Notes: generated from the sequence alone by a model not told the origin. A stretch of DNA of 64,000 bases from Streptomyces sp. NBC_00459 (GCF_036013955.1 NZ_CP107903.1:1240001-1304000); one strand, 5' to 3'; counted from the stretch's first letter, positions 25,795 through 35,095 are shown. Made by a program: numbers and translations.

Positions 25795-26697
25795 TCAGTC
25801 TTCCTGGGGAAGGGCCAGGGAGCGCACCTTGTCCGGGTTGCGGATGATGTACACACACTGGATACGGCCGTCCGCGACATCCATCTGGAACACGGCGTCG
25901 GGCTTGCCACCGTCCAGGATCAGCACGGCGAAGCCGCCGTTGACCTCCAGGAAGCGGAACGACGCGTCCACCAGGCCCTTGCCGGCGGTGCCGACGACGA
26001 AGCGGCCCACGTGGTCGGCCGACTCCAGGATCCGGCGCGGCGCCCGCGCCAGGCCGCCGCTGTCGGCGACGAGGCAGACGTCCGGGGCGAGCAGTTCCAT
26101 GAGGCCCGCGAGATCGCCCTGTTCCGCGGCGACGAGGAACCGCTCGGTCAGGTCACGGCGCTGGGCCGGGTCGACCTCGTAGCGCGGGCGCCGTTCGTCG
26201 ACGTGCCGGCGGGCGCGTCCGGCGAGCTGGCGCACCGCCGGTTCGGTGCGGTCGAGCATGGCGGCGATCTCCGCGAACGGGTACGCGAAGGCCTCCCTGA
26301 GGACGAACACCGCGCGCTCCAGCGGTGAGAGGGACTCCATGACGACCATGACCGCGATGGACACGGTGTCGGCGAGCACGGCCCGCTCGGCAGCGTCCGG
26401 AACGGTGCCCGCGGCGCCGGTGAGTTCGGTGACGTACGGCTCGGGCAGCCAGGGGCCGACGTATGTCTCGCCCCGCGCCTTCACCTGGCGCAGTCGGTCG
26501 ATGGCGAGCCGGGTCGTGACGCGCACGAGATAGCCGCGCGGTTCGCGTACGTCGGTCCGGTCGGCGCCGGACCAGCGCAGCCACGCGTCCTGGACGACGT
26601 CCTCGGCGTCGGCCACCCGGCCGAGCATGCGGTAGGCAACGCCCATCAGGACAGGCCGGTGGTCTTCGAAGACGTCGGTCACGGTGTCGGCGGTCAC
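25795..26697 (-). CDS. ECF sigma factor, SigJ/ECF41-like, with SnoaL-type C-terminal domain
   Basis: 300 residues from GTG 26697 (GGATGGAG just upstream). Region 2 (HRPVLMGVAYRMLGRVADAEDVVQDAWLRW) and region 4 (LSPLERAVFVLREAFAYPFAEIAAMLDRTEPAVRQLAGRARRHV) are clear. The C-terminal 110 residues form an NTF2/SnoaL-like domain (LMELLAPDVCLVADSGG, VNGGFAVLILDGG, IIRNPDKV) that in the ECF41 group modulates activity in cis, instead of an anti-sigma factor. It is divergent from the alpha/beta hydrolase gene, a possible target. Confidence 0.9.
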   Translation of the reverse strand: MTADTVTDVFEDHRPVLMGVAYRMLGRVADAEDVVQDAWLRWSGADRTDVREPRGYLVRVTTRLAIDRLRQVKARGETYVGPWLPEPYVTELTGAAGTVPDAAERAVLADTVSIAVMVVMESLSPLERAVFVLREAFAYPFAEIAAMLDRTEPAVRQLAGRARRHVDERRPRYEVDPAQRRDLTERFLVAAEQGDLAGLMELLAPDVCLVADSGGLARAPRRILESADHVGRFVVGTAGKGLVDASFRFLEVNGGFAVLILDGGKPDAVFQMDVADGRIQCVYIIRNPDKVRSLALPQED

Positions 26698-26846
26698 GGC
26701 TCCATCCCAACCCGGCACCGAGGGTGATGTCCAGCGAGTTGTCGGCCGCCGCCCACCAGGACTACCCGCCAGTAGCAATTGCTGACAAGCTGTCTACGCA
26801 GTGCCCGTGGACAGCCGCGCAGATGTGTACGAGTAGGAGCAGCCCC

Positions 26847-27689
26847 ATGTCCGCCACCGTCACCTTCGAGGTCCCCTATCCGTACGACCCGGGGGCCGAG
26901 CCCAGGACCGTGACCCTGTCGTACGCGCGCGTGGGCGCCGGCGAACCGCTTCTGCTGCTGCACGGCATCGGTCATCACCGGCAGGCCTGGGACCCGGTGA
27001 TCGACATCCTGGCCACCGAGCGCGATGTGATCGCCGTGGACCTTCCCGGATTCGGCGCGTCCCCGGCGCTGCCGGACGGCTTCACCCACGACCTGCCGAC
27101 GATGACCGCCGTGTTCGGCGCCCTGTGCGAGGCGCTGGAGCTGGACCGGCCGCACGTGGCGGGCAACTCGCTGGGCGGTCTGCTGGCCCTGGAACTCGGG
27201 CGTGAGAAGCGCGTCCGGTCCGTCACCGCGCTCTCCCCTGCGGGGTTCTGGTCGCAGCCGGAGCGGCGGTACGCCTTCGGGGTGCTGCTCGCGATGCGGC
27301 GGGCCGCGCGGAGCATGCCGGGGCCGCTGGTCGAGCGGCTGTCGCGCTCGGCGGCGGGGCGCAGCGTCCTGACAAGCTCCATCTACGCCCGTCCCGGCCG
27401 CCGTTCACCCGAGGCCGTCGTCGCCGAGACACTCGCCCTGGCGAACGCCCAGGGGTTCACGGAGACCCTCAGGGCCGGCCGCGACATCCGCTTCACGGAC
27501 GACGTCCCGGGCATCCCGGTCACCGTCGCGTGGGGCACCCGGGACCTGCTGCTCGTGCGACGCCAGGGCATCCGCGCCAAGCAGATCATCCCCAAGGCCC
27601 GTCTGATCCGCCTCCCCGGCTGCGGCCACGTCCCGATGAACGACGACCCGGCGCTGGTCGCCCGGGTGCTCCTCGACGGCAGCCGCTGA
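26847..27689 (+). CDS. alpha/beta-fold hydrolase
   Basis: 280 residues from ATG 26847 with TAGGAG eight bases upstream. The oxyanion region is LLLLHGIGHHRQAWDPV, the nucleophile serine lies in AGNSLGG, the acid in WGTRDLLL and the histidine in GCGHVPMNDDP, so the catalytic triad is complete. Substrate unknown; similar to small esterases and epoxide or haloalkane-type hydrolases. It is transcribed away from the ECF41 sigma factor, suggesting control by it. Its 3' end is overlapped on the other strand by the tail of the DMT transporter gene. Confidence 0.88.
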   Translation: MSATVTFEVPYPYDPGAEPRTVTLSYARVGAGEPLLLLHGIGHHRQAWDPVIDILATERDVIAVDLPGFGASPALPDGFTHDLPTMTAVFGALCEALELDRPHVAGNSLGGLLALELGREKRVRSVTALSPAGFWSQPERRYAFGVLLAMRRAARSMPGPLVERLSRSAAGRSVLTSSIYARPGRRSPEAVVAETLALANAQGFTETLRAGRDIRFTDDVPGIPVTVAWGTRDLLLVRRQGIRAKQIIPKARLIRLPGCGHVPMNDDPALVARVLLDGSR

Positions 27690-28589
27690 CCGGCGCAGGA
27701 AGCCCAACGCACCGGACCCCAGGGCGACTCCGGTGGCGACAAGGGCACTCCCGGCGGCCTGTACGGCTCCGTAGGAGCCCGTCCCGACGAGCGGGGCCGT
27801 GCAGGCCGCGGCGACGGGGATGAGGCCGGAGAAGAGCGTGGCGCGTTCCGCGCCGATCCGCTGCATGCCGATGTACCAGCACACGAAGCCGACGACGGTG
27901 ACGACCGCCGCCTGCCACAGCAGCGCGGCGGTCTCGGTGGCGTCGGGCAGGCGCAACCAGCCGGCGCCGTCGAGGACCGTCCCGGCGAGCGCGGACTCGG
28001 CGGCGGCGAGACCGCACACGGTCGCGGACAGCAGCCGGGGCCCGAGGGGACGCAGCACCGGTACCGCGAGCACCGCGAACCCGACCTCACCGGCCAGCGC
28101 GCATCCGGAGAACGCGATGCCGGCGCCGTCCGTACGGCCCCACCCCTGGACCGCGAACGCGCCCGCCGCGACGGTCAACGCCCCGTACAGCACGGCCCGT
28201 TGGGGACGCCGTCCGTCCAGCAGGGGCACCAGGACCGCCACGACCACGGGCGCGCAGCCCACGAACACTCCCGGCACCGCCGGTTCCGCGCCGCGTTCGG
28301 CGGCGATGACGGCCAGGTTGAAGCCGACCATGCCGACGGCGGCGAGCAGCGCGAGGCGGGTCCACTGGCGGGCGGCAAGTGTCCGCAGCGGGGCGGCTCC
28401 GCCCCGGCCGACCAGGGGCAGAAGAAGCAGACAGGCCAGGCCGTAGCGGAGGAACTGGCCGCCGGCGTACGGGTAGTCGCCGAGGACGCTGTTGGCGGTG
28501 AAGGAGCAGCCGACGAGCACGGCGGCGAGGGCGGTGAGAAGGGCCCCGCGCGCGGGGGTGGTGTCGCCGGGGTCGGGGGTGGCGTTCAT
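27405..28589 (-). CDS. EamA/DMT-family transporter with antisense C-terminal extension
   Basis: 394 residues from ATG 28589. Ten membrane helices in two EamA repeats fill the first 295 residues (GALLTALAAVLVGCSFTANSVLGDYPYAGGQFLRYGLACLLLLPL ... GTGSYGAVQAAGSALVATGVALGSGALGFL). Members usually end here. The frame then stays open for about 95 hydrophilic residues that lie antisense to the last 285 bases of the hydrolase gene. A lost stop codon or frameshift is likely. It probably exports a small metabolite or amino acid. The divergent MocR gene, 47 bases away, is the probable regulator. Confidence 0.8.
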   Translation of the reverse strand: MNATPDPGDTTPARGALLTALAAVLVGCSFTANSVLGDYPYAGGQFLRYGLACLLLLPLVGRGGAAPLRTLAARQWTRLALLAAVGMVGFNLAVIAAERGAEPAVPGVFVGCAPVVVAVLVPLLDGRRPQRAVLYGALTVAAGAFAVQGWGRTDGAGIAFSGCALAGEVGFAVLAVPVLRPLGPRLLSATVCGLAAAESALAGTVLDGAGWLRLPDATETAALLWQAAVVTVVGFVCWYIGMQRIGAERATLFSGLIPVAAACTAPLVGTGSYGAVQAAGSALVATGVALGSGALGFLRRSAAAVEEHPGDQRRVVVHRDVAAAGEADQTGLGDDLLGADALASHEQQVPGAPRDGDRDARDVVREADVAAGPEGLREPLGVRQGECLGDDGLG

Positions 28590-28611
28590 GAAGGTGACGC
28601 TAGGGACGGCG

Positions 28612-28632
28612 GTGGACCGGTTTAAGGTCCAC
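28612..28632. promoter_or_regulatory. candidate MocR operator between divergent genes
   Basis: GTGGACC (28612-28618) and GGTCCAC (28626-28632) form a perfect inverted repeat with a 7-base spacer in the 47-base gap between the EamA exporter and MocR starts. It ends four bases before the MocR ATG, and no ribosome binding site precedes either ATG. One or both transcripts may be leaderless, so a bound protein would block transcription start directly. Confidence 0.6.
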
Positions 28633-28636
28633 TTCC

Positions 28637-30067
28637 ATGACGTCATCGGGGACCAGTCCGAGCGGCCTGCCGGGTTCCGCCGCCTGGGAGTTGCTGCTCC
28701 CGGCCGCCGACGCACCCGCACGCGCGCGTGGGCGTTCGCTTCAGGAGGCGTTGCGGGCGGCGGTCCGCTCGGGGCTGCTCGTACCGGGGACGCGGCTGCC
28801 GTCGAGCCGGGATCTCGCGGCCGACCTCGGGGTGTCGCGGGGGCTCGTCACGGAGGCGTACGAGCAGTTGACCGCGGAGGGCTATCTGCGCAGCGGGCGC
28901 GGGGCCGGGACCTGGGTGGGCGGTGCCGCCCGGGCCGCCCACCCGCGCGCGCGGGACCTCGCCCCGCGCTCCCCCGGCGCCGTCGCCGACTTCCTCCCGG
29001 GCACCCCGGACCTGTCGCTGTTCCCGCGTGCCGCCTGGGCCGCCGCCCAGCGCGCGGTGCTCGCGGAGCTCCCCCATCACGCCCTCGGCTATCCGGATCC
29101 GCGGGGGCTGCCCCGGCTGCGGACGGCCCTGGCGGAGCTCCTCGCGCGGCGCCGGGGCGTGGTCGCGGACCCGGAACGGCTGGTGGTCGTCTCCGGGGTC
29201 GCGCAGGCGACGACTTTGCTCGGGCACGTGCTCCACGCGCGCGGGATGCGCGGCATCGGCGTCGAGGACCCCGGGAGCCCGGAACACGGTTCCCTCCACT
29301 CCTCGGCCGGTCTGGACGCCGTACCGCTGCCCCTGGACGACGAGGGCCTCGGTCTCGATGGGCTGCGGGCCTCCGGGGTACGGGCGGTGGTGACCACGCC
29401 CGCACACCAGTTCCCCTGCGGGATCGCCTACTCCGCGGGCCGCCGCACCGAACTCCTCGACTGGGCGCGGTCGGTCGACGGGCTGGTGATCGAGGACGAC
29501 TACGACGGGGAGTTCCGGTACGACCGCGCCCCCGTGGGCGCGCTGCAGGGGCTCGACCCCGAGCGCGTGGCCTACACGGGGTCCGTCAGCAAGTCGCTCG
29601 CGCCCGGGCTGCGGCTCGGCTGGCTCCTCGTACCGGAGTCGCTCGCCGACGAGGTCGTCGAGCGGAAACGGACGATGGACCTCGGGCATCCCGCCCTCGA
29701 CCAGGAGCTGTTCGCGCGGTTCGTGGAACGCGGCGACTACGACCGGCATCTGCGCCGGTGCCAGCGCGCGTACCGGGAACGGCGCGATGCCCTGGTGGCG
29801 GCGCTGGAGGAGCACTTTCCCGGGGCCGAGGTGTCGGGGATCGCGGCCGGTCTGCATGTGATCGCCGCACTGCCGGAGCGGTACGGGCCGCAGGACCGGT
29901 TCCTGGAGCGAATGTCGGCGGCCGGGGTCGCGGTGAGGCCGCTGACGGACTTCGCGCACGCGCGCGTACGGGGCGCGGATGTGCGGCTGGTGATGGGGTA
30001 CGCGCAGTTGTCGCCGGCTCGGATCGAGGCGGGGGTGCGGCTGATGGCGGAGGCTCTGGTGGCGTGA
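28637..30067 (+). CDS. MocR-type regulator (GntR helix-turn-helix fused to class I aminotransferase)
   Basis: 476 residues from ATG 28637. A GntR winged helix (SLQEALRAAVRSGLLVPGTRLPSSRDLAADLGVSRGLVTEAYEQLTAEG) is joined to a fold-type I aminotransferase-like domain. The PLP lysine is in TGSVSKSLAPGLRLGW, and the ring-contacting aspartate is in VIEDDYDGEFRYDR. MocR proteins bind PLP or its adducts as effectors and regulate adjacent genes. The divergent EamA transporter is the obvious target; such pairs often concern PLP, GABA or amino-acid metabolism. Confidence 0.92.
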   Translation: MTSSGTSPSGLPGSAAWELLLPAADAPARARGRSLQEALRAAVRSGLLVPGTRLPSSRDLAADLGVSRGLVTEAYEQLTAEGYLRSGRGAGTWVGGAARAAHPRARDLAPRSPGAVADFLPGTPDLSLFPRAAWAAAQRAVLAELPHHALGYPDPRGLPRLRTALAELLARRRGVVADPERLVVVSGVAQATTLLGHVLHARGMRGIGVEDPGSPEHGSLHSSAGLDAVPLPLDDEGLGLDGLRASGVRAVVTTPAHQFPCGIAYSAGRRTELLDWARSVDGLVIEDDYDGEFRYDRAPVGALQGLDPERVAYTGSVSKSLAPGLRLGWLLVPESLADEVVERKRTMDLGHPALDQELFARFVERGDYDRHLRRCQRAYRERRDALVAALEEHFPGAEVSGIAAGLHVIAALPERYGPQDRFLERMSAAGVAVRPLTDFAHARVRGADVRLVMGYAQLSPARIEAGVRLMAEALVA

Positions 30068-30110
30068 CGTCGGTTCGCACACCGGTTCCCCCTTGTCCCC
30101 GCCCGCGGTT

Positions 30111-30132
30111 GTTCACTCGTGGTTTGCGTGGG
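30111..30132 (+). promoter_or_regulatory. weak candidate PHO box before phoD
   Basis: Two adjacent 11-base units, GTTCACTCGTG and GTTTGCGTGGG, lie 67 bases before the phoD start. Streptomyces PhoP binds direct 11-base repeats close to GTTCACCCGGC. The first unit matches well, the second poorly. Confidence 0.3.
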
Positions 30133-30198
30133 CGCTGTGGTGTCCCCGTAGTTGTGGCTGTGCACACTCGCCGGATCCTGTCCCCGGAGGCACGCCCC

Positions 30199-31788
30199 AT
30201 GTCAGCTTCTCCTCTGCCCGGTCGTCGCAGCGTGCTGCGCGGTTCACTCGCCGCTTCGGCGGCCCTGACCCTGCCCGCCGCCGTCGGTGCGGCGGCGCCC
30301 GCGTTCGCCCTGTCCGGGCGGCCGAAGGCCGGGTGGGGGGTCCAGACGGGCGATGTGACCGCCGACTCGGGGCTGGTGTGGGTGCGGTCCGACCGGCCGG
30401 CCCGGATGGTCGTCGAGACGTCCGCCACGGAGTCGTTCCGCAGTCCCCGCAGGTGGCACGGTCCGCTGCTCGGCACGGACACCGACTTCACCGGTACGAC
30501 CCGGTTGCGCGGGCTGCCGCCGGGCGAGCAGATCCACTACCGCGTGATGCTCGCCGATCCGGACGACCCGCGCCGTACCGGCGAGCCCGTCACCGGCACC
30601 TTCCGTACGGCGCCGGTGCGGCGGCGCGACGGGGTGCGCTTCCTGTGGTCGGGAGACCTGGCGGGGCAGGGCTGGGGCATCAACCCGGATCTGGGCGGCT
30701 ACCGTATCTACGACGCGATGGGGAAGCTCGACCCCGACTTCTTCCTGTGCAGCGGCGACAACATCTACGCCGACGGTCCGATCGCCGCGACCGCGGCGCT
30801 GCCCGACGGCAGCACCTGGCGGAACATCACGACCGAGGAGAAGGCGAAGGTCGCCGAGACGCTCGCCGAGTTCCGCGGCAACTTCCGCTACAACCTGCTC
30901 GACGAGAACCTGCGGCGGTTCAACGCCCAGGTCCCGTCGATCATCCAGTGGGACGACCACGAGGTGCGCAACAACTGGTACCCGGGGCAGAAGATCCTCG
31001 ACTCGGACACCCGTTACACCGAGAAGAGCGTCGACACCCTCGCCGGCCGGGCCCGACGGGCCTTCAGCGAGTACTTCCCGATCTCCACGCTCCGGCCGGG
31101 CTCCCGGGACGGCCGCGTGTACCGCGTACTGCACCAGGGGCCGCTGCTCGACGTGTTCGTCCTGGACATGCGGACGTACCGCAACGCCAACTCGCCCGAC
31201 GGCCAGACCGTCGACCCGCAGGGCATCCTCGGCGCCGAGCAGCTGGACTGGCTCAAGCGGGAGCTGTCCTGCTCGCGTGCCGTGTGGAAGGTGATCGCCG
31301 CCGACATGCCGCTGGGCCTGGTCGTGCCGGACGCCACCGAGGGCAAGGCGAACATCGAGGCCGTCGCGCAGGGCGACCCGGGTGCGCCGCTCGGACGCGA
31401 GCTGCAGATCGCCGAGCTGCTGCGGTACATCAAGCACCGGCGGATCACCGGCACGGTCTGGCTGACCGCCGACGTCCACCACACCTCGGCCCAGCACTAC
31501 CAGCCCTCGCGGGCCGCCTTCACCGACTTCGAGCCGTTCTGGGAGTTCGTGTCGGGCCCGCTGAACGCCGGAGCCTTCCCCGCCAGCGCGCTCGACGGCA
31601 CGTTCGGTCCCGAGCGCGTCTTCGTGAAGGCGCCGACCGCGGCGAACGTCTCGCCCGCCGGCGGCTACCAGTTCTTCGGCGAGGTCGACATCGACGGCGG
31701 CAGCGGGGAGCTGACGGTACGGCTGCGCGAGCAGGACGGGACCGTGCTGTTCACGAAGGTGCTGCAGCCGGGGCGGGTGGGGCAGTAG
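30199..31788 (+). CDS. phoD: secreted PhoD-family alkaline phosphatase/phosphodiesterase
   Basis: 529 residues from ATG 30199 with GGAGG upstream. The N-terminus has a twin-arginine signal (GRRSVLRGSLAASAALTL ... AFALS), expected since PhoD enzymes are exported folded with their metals. A short N-terminal beta domain (VWVRSDRPARMVVETS) precedes the catalytic domain with metal-ligand motifs FLWSGDL, CSGDNIYADG, WDDHEVRNNW and LTADVHHTSA. It hydrolyses phosphate esters outside the cell to obtain phosphate. It is monocistronic, followed by a 113-base gap. Confidence 0.9.
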   Translation: MSASPLPGRRSVLRGSLAASAALTLPAAVGAAAPAFALSGRPKAGWGVQTGDVTADSGLVWVRSDRPARMVVETSATESFRSPRRWHGPLLGTDTDFTGTTRLRGLPPGEQIHYRVMLADPDDPRRTGEPVTGTFRTAPVRRRDGVRFLWSGDLAGQGWGINPDLGGYRIYDAMGKLDPDFFLCSGDNIYADGPIAATAALPDGSTWRNITTEEKAKVAETLAEFRGNFRYNLLDENLRRFNAQVPSIIQWDDHEVRNNWYPGQKILDSDTRYTEKSVDTLAGRARRAFSEYFPISTLRPGSRDGRVYRVLHQGPLLDVFVLDMRTYRNANSPDGQTVDPQGILGAEQLDWLKRELSCSRAVWKVIAADMPLGLVVPDATEGKANIEAVAQGDPGAPLGRELQIAELLRYIKHRRITGTVWLTADVHHTSAQHYQPSRAAFTDFEPFWEFVSGPLNAGAFPASALDGTFGPERVFVKAPTAANVSPAGGYQFFGEVDIDGGSGELTVRLREQDGTVLFTKVLQPGRVGQ

Positions 31789-31901
31789 GCGCACGCACGA
31801 CAGTAATCGTGCAAGAGTAAACAAAAGGGGCGGAATGCAACTTAACCCTTCGGTCACAGTCCGTTCGTGATCACGCAACACCGTTGGCGCATGGTGGCTG
31901 C

Positions 31902-33179
31902 ATGACTCGAAAAGTATCTGAGGAAACCCCTGCGGCGGACGGCCGCCCGGTACGTCAGTGGCGGCGGGACGTCGTCGAACTCGCCGCACTGCTGCGCACA
32001 TGGTGGGCAAGCCGCCACGGTCACGCACCGCCGGACGACAACGATGCCGACACGGGCATCGGTACGGATACGGGAACGGGTACCGGCGCGAGCGTGCTGT
32101 GGCGGATGCGGACGACGGTGAAGGACGAACCGGGGTCGCTCGCCGCGCTGTGCATCGCCCTCGCCGGGCGCCGCATCGACATCCTCAGCCTCCAGACGCA
32201 TCCGCTGGCCCGGGGCACGGTCGACGAGTTCCTGCTGCGCGCCCCCGCCGACCTCACCGCGACCGAGATCTCCGGGTCGGTGTCCCGGGCGGGCGGCGCC
32301 GGGACATGGATCGAGCGGGCCGACGCCCACGATCTCGTCGACGCGCCGACCCGGGTCCTGGGCCTGGCCACCCGTACGGCCCTGGACGCGGCCGAACTTC
32401 CCCTCGCGCTGCGTCAGTTGCTCGGCCGGTGCACGATCCGTTCGCTGCCCGCCGGTGACTCGGCGGCGCGGGAGGGCGTACCGGTCGAGGGGGCCCTGGA
32501 GGAGACCGACACGGTGATGCGGCTGCGCGCGCCGGAAGGCGGAGTGATCACCGTGGAGCGGCCGTACCTGCCGTTCACCCCGACCGAGTTCGCCCGGGCG
32601 CGGGCCCTGGTGGAGCTGGACGCACGGCTCGGCCCCCGTGTCCCGCACGGCCAGGACGTGCTGACACTGCCGCGGGGCAACGCCATCACCGTACGGCGGG
32701 CCGACGCGAGCGACCTGGACGCGGCCAAGGCGATGCACGAGCGCTGCTCACCGCGCACTCTCTCGCTCCGCTACCACGGCCCGATGGGCGACGCCGACCG
32801 CTATCTGGGCCACCTGCTCAGCCCTCGCTACGGGCGCACACTCGCCGTGCAGACGGCGTCGGGGCGGGTGGTCGGCCTGGGCCACCTTCTGTGGGACGGC
32901 GACGAGACCGAGATCGCACTGCTCGTCGAGGACGAGTGGCAGCGGCGCGGCGTCGGCGGCGAACTCCTGCGCCGACTGGTGTCGATGGCGCGCGAGGCGA
33001 ACTGCGAGCACGTGTACGCCGTCACACAGTCCTCGAACACCGGTATGGTCGCCGCGATGCGCGCACTCGGCCTGCCCCTCGACTACCAGATCGAGGAGGG
33101 CACCCTCGTCATCACGGCCCGCCTGGACGCGACCCCGGTCGCCTCCCCGAGGTCGTACGACCACAGCGCGCGGGACTGA
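31902..33179 (+). CDS. ACT-domain-regulated GNAT acetyltransferase
   Basis: 425 residues from ATG 31902. An ACT domain at about residues 65-135 (RMRTTVKDEPGSLAALCIALAGRRIDILSLQTHP) is followed by a second region of about 90 residues. The C-terminal GNAT domain (residues 265-400) starts ITVRRADASDLDAAKAMHERCSPRTLSLRYHGP; its CoA loop is VEDEWQRRGVGGELLRRLV. ACT-GNAT fusions of this order are known actinobacterial lysine acetyltransferases switched on by amino acids, which acetylate enzymes such as acetyl-CoA synthetase. A hairpin terminator follows. The acceptor substrate is inferred. Confidence 0.85.
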   Translation: MTRKVSEETPAADGRPVRQWRRDVVELAALLRTWWASRHGHAPPDDNDADTGIGTDTGTGTGASVLWRMRTTVKDEPGSLAALCIALAGRRIDILSLQTHPLARGTVDEFLLRAPADLTATEISGSVSRAGGAGTWIERADAHDLVDAPTRVLGLATRTALDAAELPLALRQLLGRCTIRSLPAGDSAAREGVPVEGALEETDTVMRLRAPEGGVITVERPYLPFTPTEFARARALVELDARLGPRVPHGQDVLTLPRGNAITVRRADASDLDAAKAMHERCSPRTLSLRYHGPMGDADRYLGHLLSPRYGRTLAVQTASGRVVGLGHLLWDGDETEIALLVEDEWQRRGVGGELLRRLVSMAREANCEHVYAVTQSSNTGMVAAMRALGLPLDYQIEEGTLVITARLDATPVASPRSYDHSARD

Positions 33180-33198
33180 TCCCGAACCGACTGCGCCC

Positions 33199-33233
33199 GC
33201 GACCGGCCCGGCGGCCTCCGCCGGGCCGGTCGC
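33199..33233 (+). terminator. perfect 16-bp hairpin after the ACT-GNAT gene
   Basis: GCGACCGGCCCGGCGG pairs with its exact complement across a 3-base loop, 19 bases after the stop. It should end the ACT-GNAT transcript and insulate the next gene. Confidence 0.75.
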
Positions 33234-33289
33234 GCGTCCCGGCGCGAATCGACGTGACGCGGGCCGTCGTCGCATACGAGGATGAGTGC

Positions 33290-34981
33290 ATGTCAGACAT
33301 CAAGAACCCGCTGCCCCGTGAGGTCGCCGACACCTATGTCGACGAACTCATCGCCCTCGACCCGGTCACCGGTACGTACCTCGGCGTGAAGGAGAGTTCG
33401 AGCCGGCTCCCGGACACCTCACCCGCCGGCCAGGAGGCCCTGGCGGAGCTGGCTCGCACGACGCTGGCACGGCTGGACGAGGCCGAGCGCCGCCCCGGCG
33501 CGGACAGTGACATCGAGCGGCGCTGCGGGCGCCTGCTGCGTGAGCGGCTCACCGCCGAACTCGCCGTGCACGAGGCCGGCGAGGGCCTGCGTGCCGTCGG
33601 CAACATGCACACGGCCGCACACTCGGTGCGTGAGGTGTTCACCGTGACGCCGACGGAGACGGACGAGGACTGGACGGCGGTCGCGGAGCGCCTGCGCGCG
33701 GTTCCGGCCGCGCTGAGCGGCTACCGGGAGAGCCTCACCCTGGGCCTGGAACGCGAGCTGTACGCGGGTCCGCGCCCCACCGCCACGTTCATCGGGCAGC
33801 TCGGCGAGTGGTCCGACCTGGAGGGCAAGGGCCTCGGCTGGTTCGAGGACTTCGCGTCGGCCGGCCCCGAGGCGATGCGCACCGAGCTGGACGAGGCGGC
33901 CCGGGCAGCGGACGCGGCCGTCGTCGAACTGCGGGACTGGATGCGGGACGTGTACGCGCCGGCTGTGAAGGGCGCGCCGAACACGGTGGGGCGTGAGCGG
34001 TACGCGCGCTGGTCGCGCTACTGGAACGGCACGGATCTGGACCTGAACGAGGCGTACGCGTACGGCTGGGCCGAGTACCACCGTCTTCTCGGCGAGATGA
34101 AGCAGGAGGCCGAGAACATCCTGCCCGGCGCCGCGACGCCGTGGGTGGCGCTGGCCCATCTCGACGAGCACGGCAAGCACATCGAGGGCGTCGACGAGGT
34201 CCGCGAGTGGCTCCAGGGTCTGATGGACCAGGCGATCGAGGCGCTGGACGGCACGCACTTCGAACTCGCCGAGCGGGTGAAGAAGGTGGAGTCCCGCATC
34301 GCACCGCCCGGCAGCGCGGCGGCGCCGTACTACATGTCCCCGTCGGAGGACTTCTCCCGCCCCGGCACCACCTGGCTGCCGACGATGGGCCAGACCCGCT
34401 TCCCCGTCTACGACCTGGTCTCGACCTGGTACCACGAGGGCGTTCCCGGTCACCATCTCCAGCTCGCGCAGTGGGTGCACGTCGCCGAGAACCTCTCCCG
34501 CTACCAGGCCACCGTCGGCGGCGTCAGCGCCAACTGTGAGGGCTGGGCGCTGTACGCGGAGCGTCTCATGGACGAGCTGGGCTATCTCACGGACGCGGAG
34601 CAGCGCCTCGGCTACCTCGACGCCCAGATGATGCGGGCGGCCCGGGTCATCGTCGACATCGGCATGCACGTGGAGTTGGAGATCCCGGCGGACTCCCCGT
34701 TCCACCCGGGCGAGCGCTGGACACCGGAACTGGCCCAGGAGTTCTTCGGCGCCCACAGCAGCCGCCCCGCGGACTTCGTGGAGAGCGAACTGACGCGCTA
34801 TCTGACCATCCCCGGCCAGGCCATCGGCTACAAGCTGGGCGAACGGGCCTGGCTGCTGGGCCGGGAGAACGCCCGGCGCCGCCACGGCGCCGCCTTCGAC
34901 GCGAAGGCCTGGCACATGGCCGCGCTGTCGCAGGGCTCGCTGGGGCTGGACGACCTGGTGGACGAGCTGTCTCAGCTGTGA
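33290..34981 (+). CDS. DUF885 metallopeptidase-like protein
   Basis: 563 residues from ATG 33290. No signal peptide. The zinc-binding motif of the family is present as WYHEGVPGHHLQLAQ (HExxPGHHxQ), followed about 40 residues later by NCEGWALYAERLMDELG, which carries the third ligand region. The fold is largely helical, resembling M32-like carboxypeptidases. Members are thought to be peptidases but few have been assayed. Length is normal for the family. A small hairpin (CGCCGAG-agcaa-CTCGGCG, 34989-35007) follows the stop. Confidence 0.88.
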   Translation: MSDIKNPLPREVADTYVDELIALDPVTGTYLGVKESSSRLPDTSPAGQEALAELARTTLARLDEAERRPGADSDIERRCGRLLRERLTAELAVHEAGEGLRAVGNMHTAAHSVREVFTVTPTETDEDWTAVAERLRAVPAALSGYRESLTLGLERELYAGPRPTATFIGQLGEWSDLEGKGLGWFEDFASAGPEAMRTELDEAARAADAAVVELRDWMRDVYAPAVKGAPNTVGRERYARWSRYWNGTDLDLNEAYAYGWAEYHRLLGEMKQEAENILPGAATPWVALAHLDEHGKHIEGVDEVREWLQGLMDQAIEALDGTHFELAERVKKVESRIAPPGSAAAPYYMSPSEDFSRPGTTWLPTMGQTRFPVYDLVSTWYHEGVPGHHLQLAQWVHVAENLSRYQATVGGVSANCEGWALYAERLMDELGYLTDAEQRLGYLDAQMMRAARVIVDIGMHVELEIPADSPFHPGERWTPELAQEFFGAHSSRPADFVESELTRYLTIPGQAIGYKLGERAWLLGRENARRRHGAAFDAKAWHMAALSQGSLGLDDLVDELSQL

Positions 34982-34988
34982 GGTAGCT

Positions 34989-35007
34989 CGCCGAGAGCAA
35001 CTCGGCG
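34989..35007 (+). terminator. hairpin after the DUF885 gene
   Basis: CGCCGAG and CTCGGCG form a perfect stem with a 5-base loop, seven bases after the stop at 34981; the stem can extend by further GC pairs with one bulge. Confidence 0.55.
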
Positions 35008-35095
35008 GGAGCGTACGGGGGTTGTGGGGCTCGGGGGTGTTTCCCGCGCCCCCGCCCCCGTCCGCGCGTCAGTCCGTCGGCAAGCCGGTCGCCGG

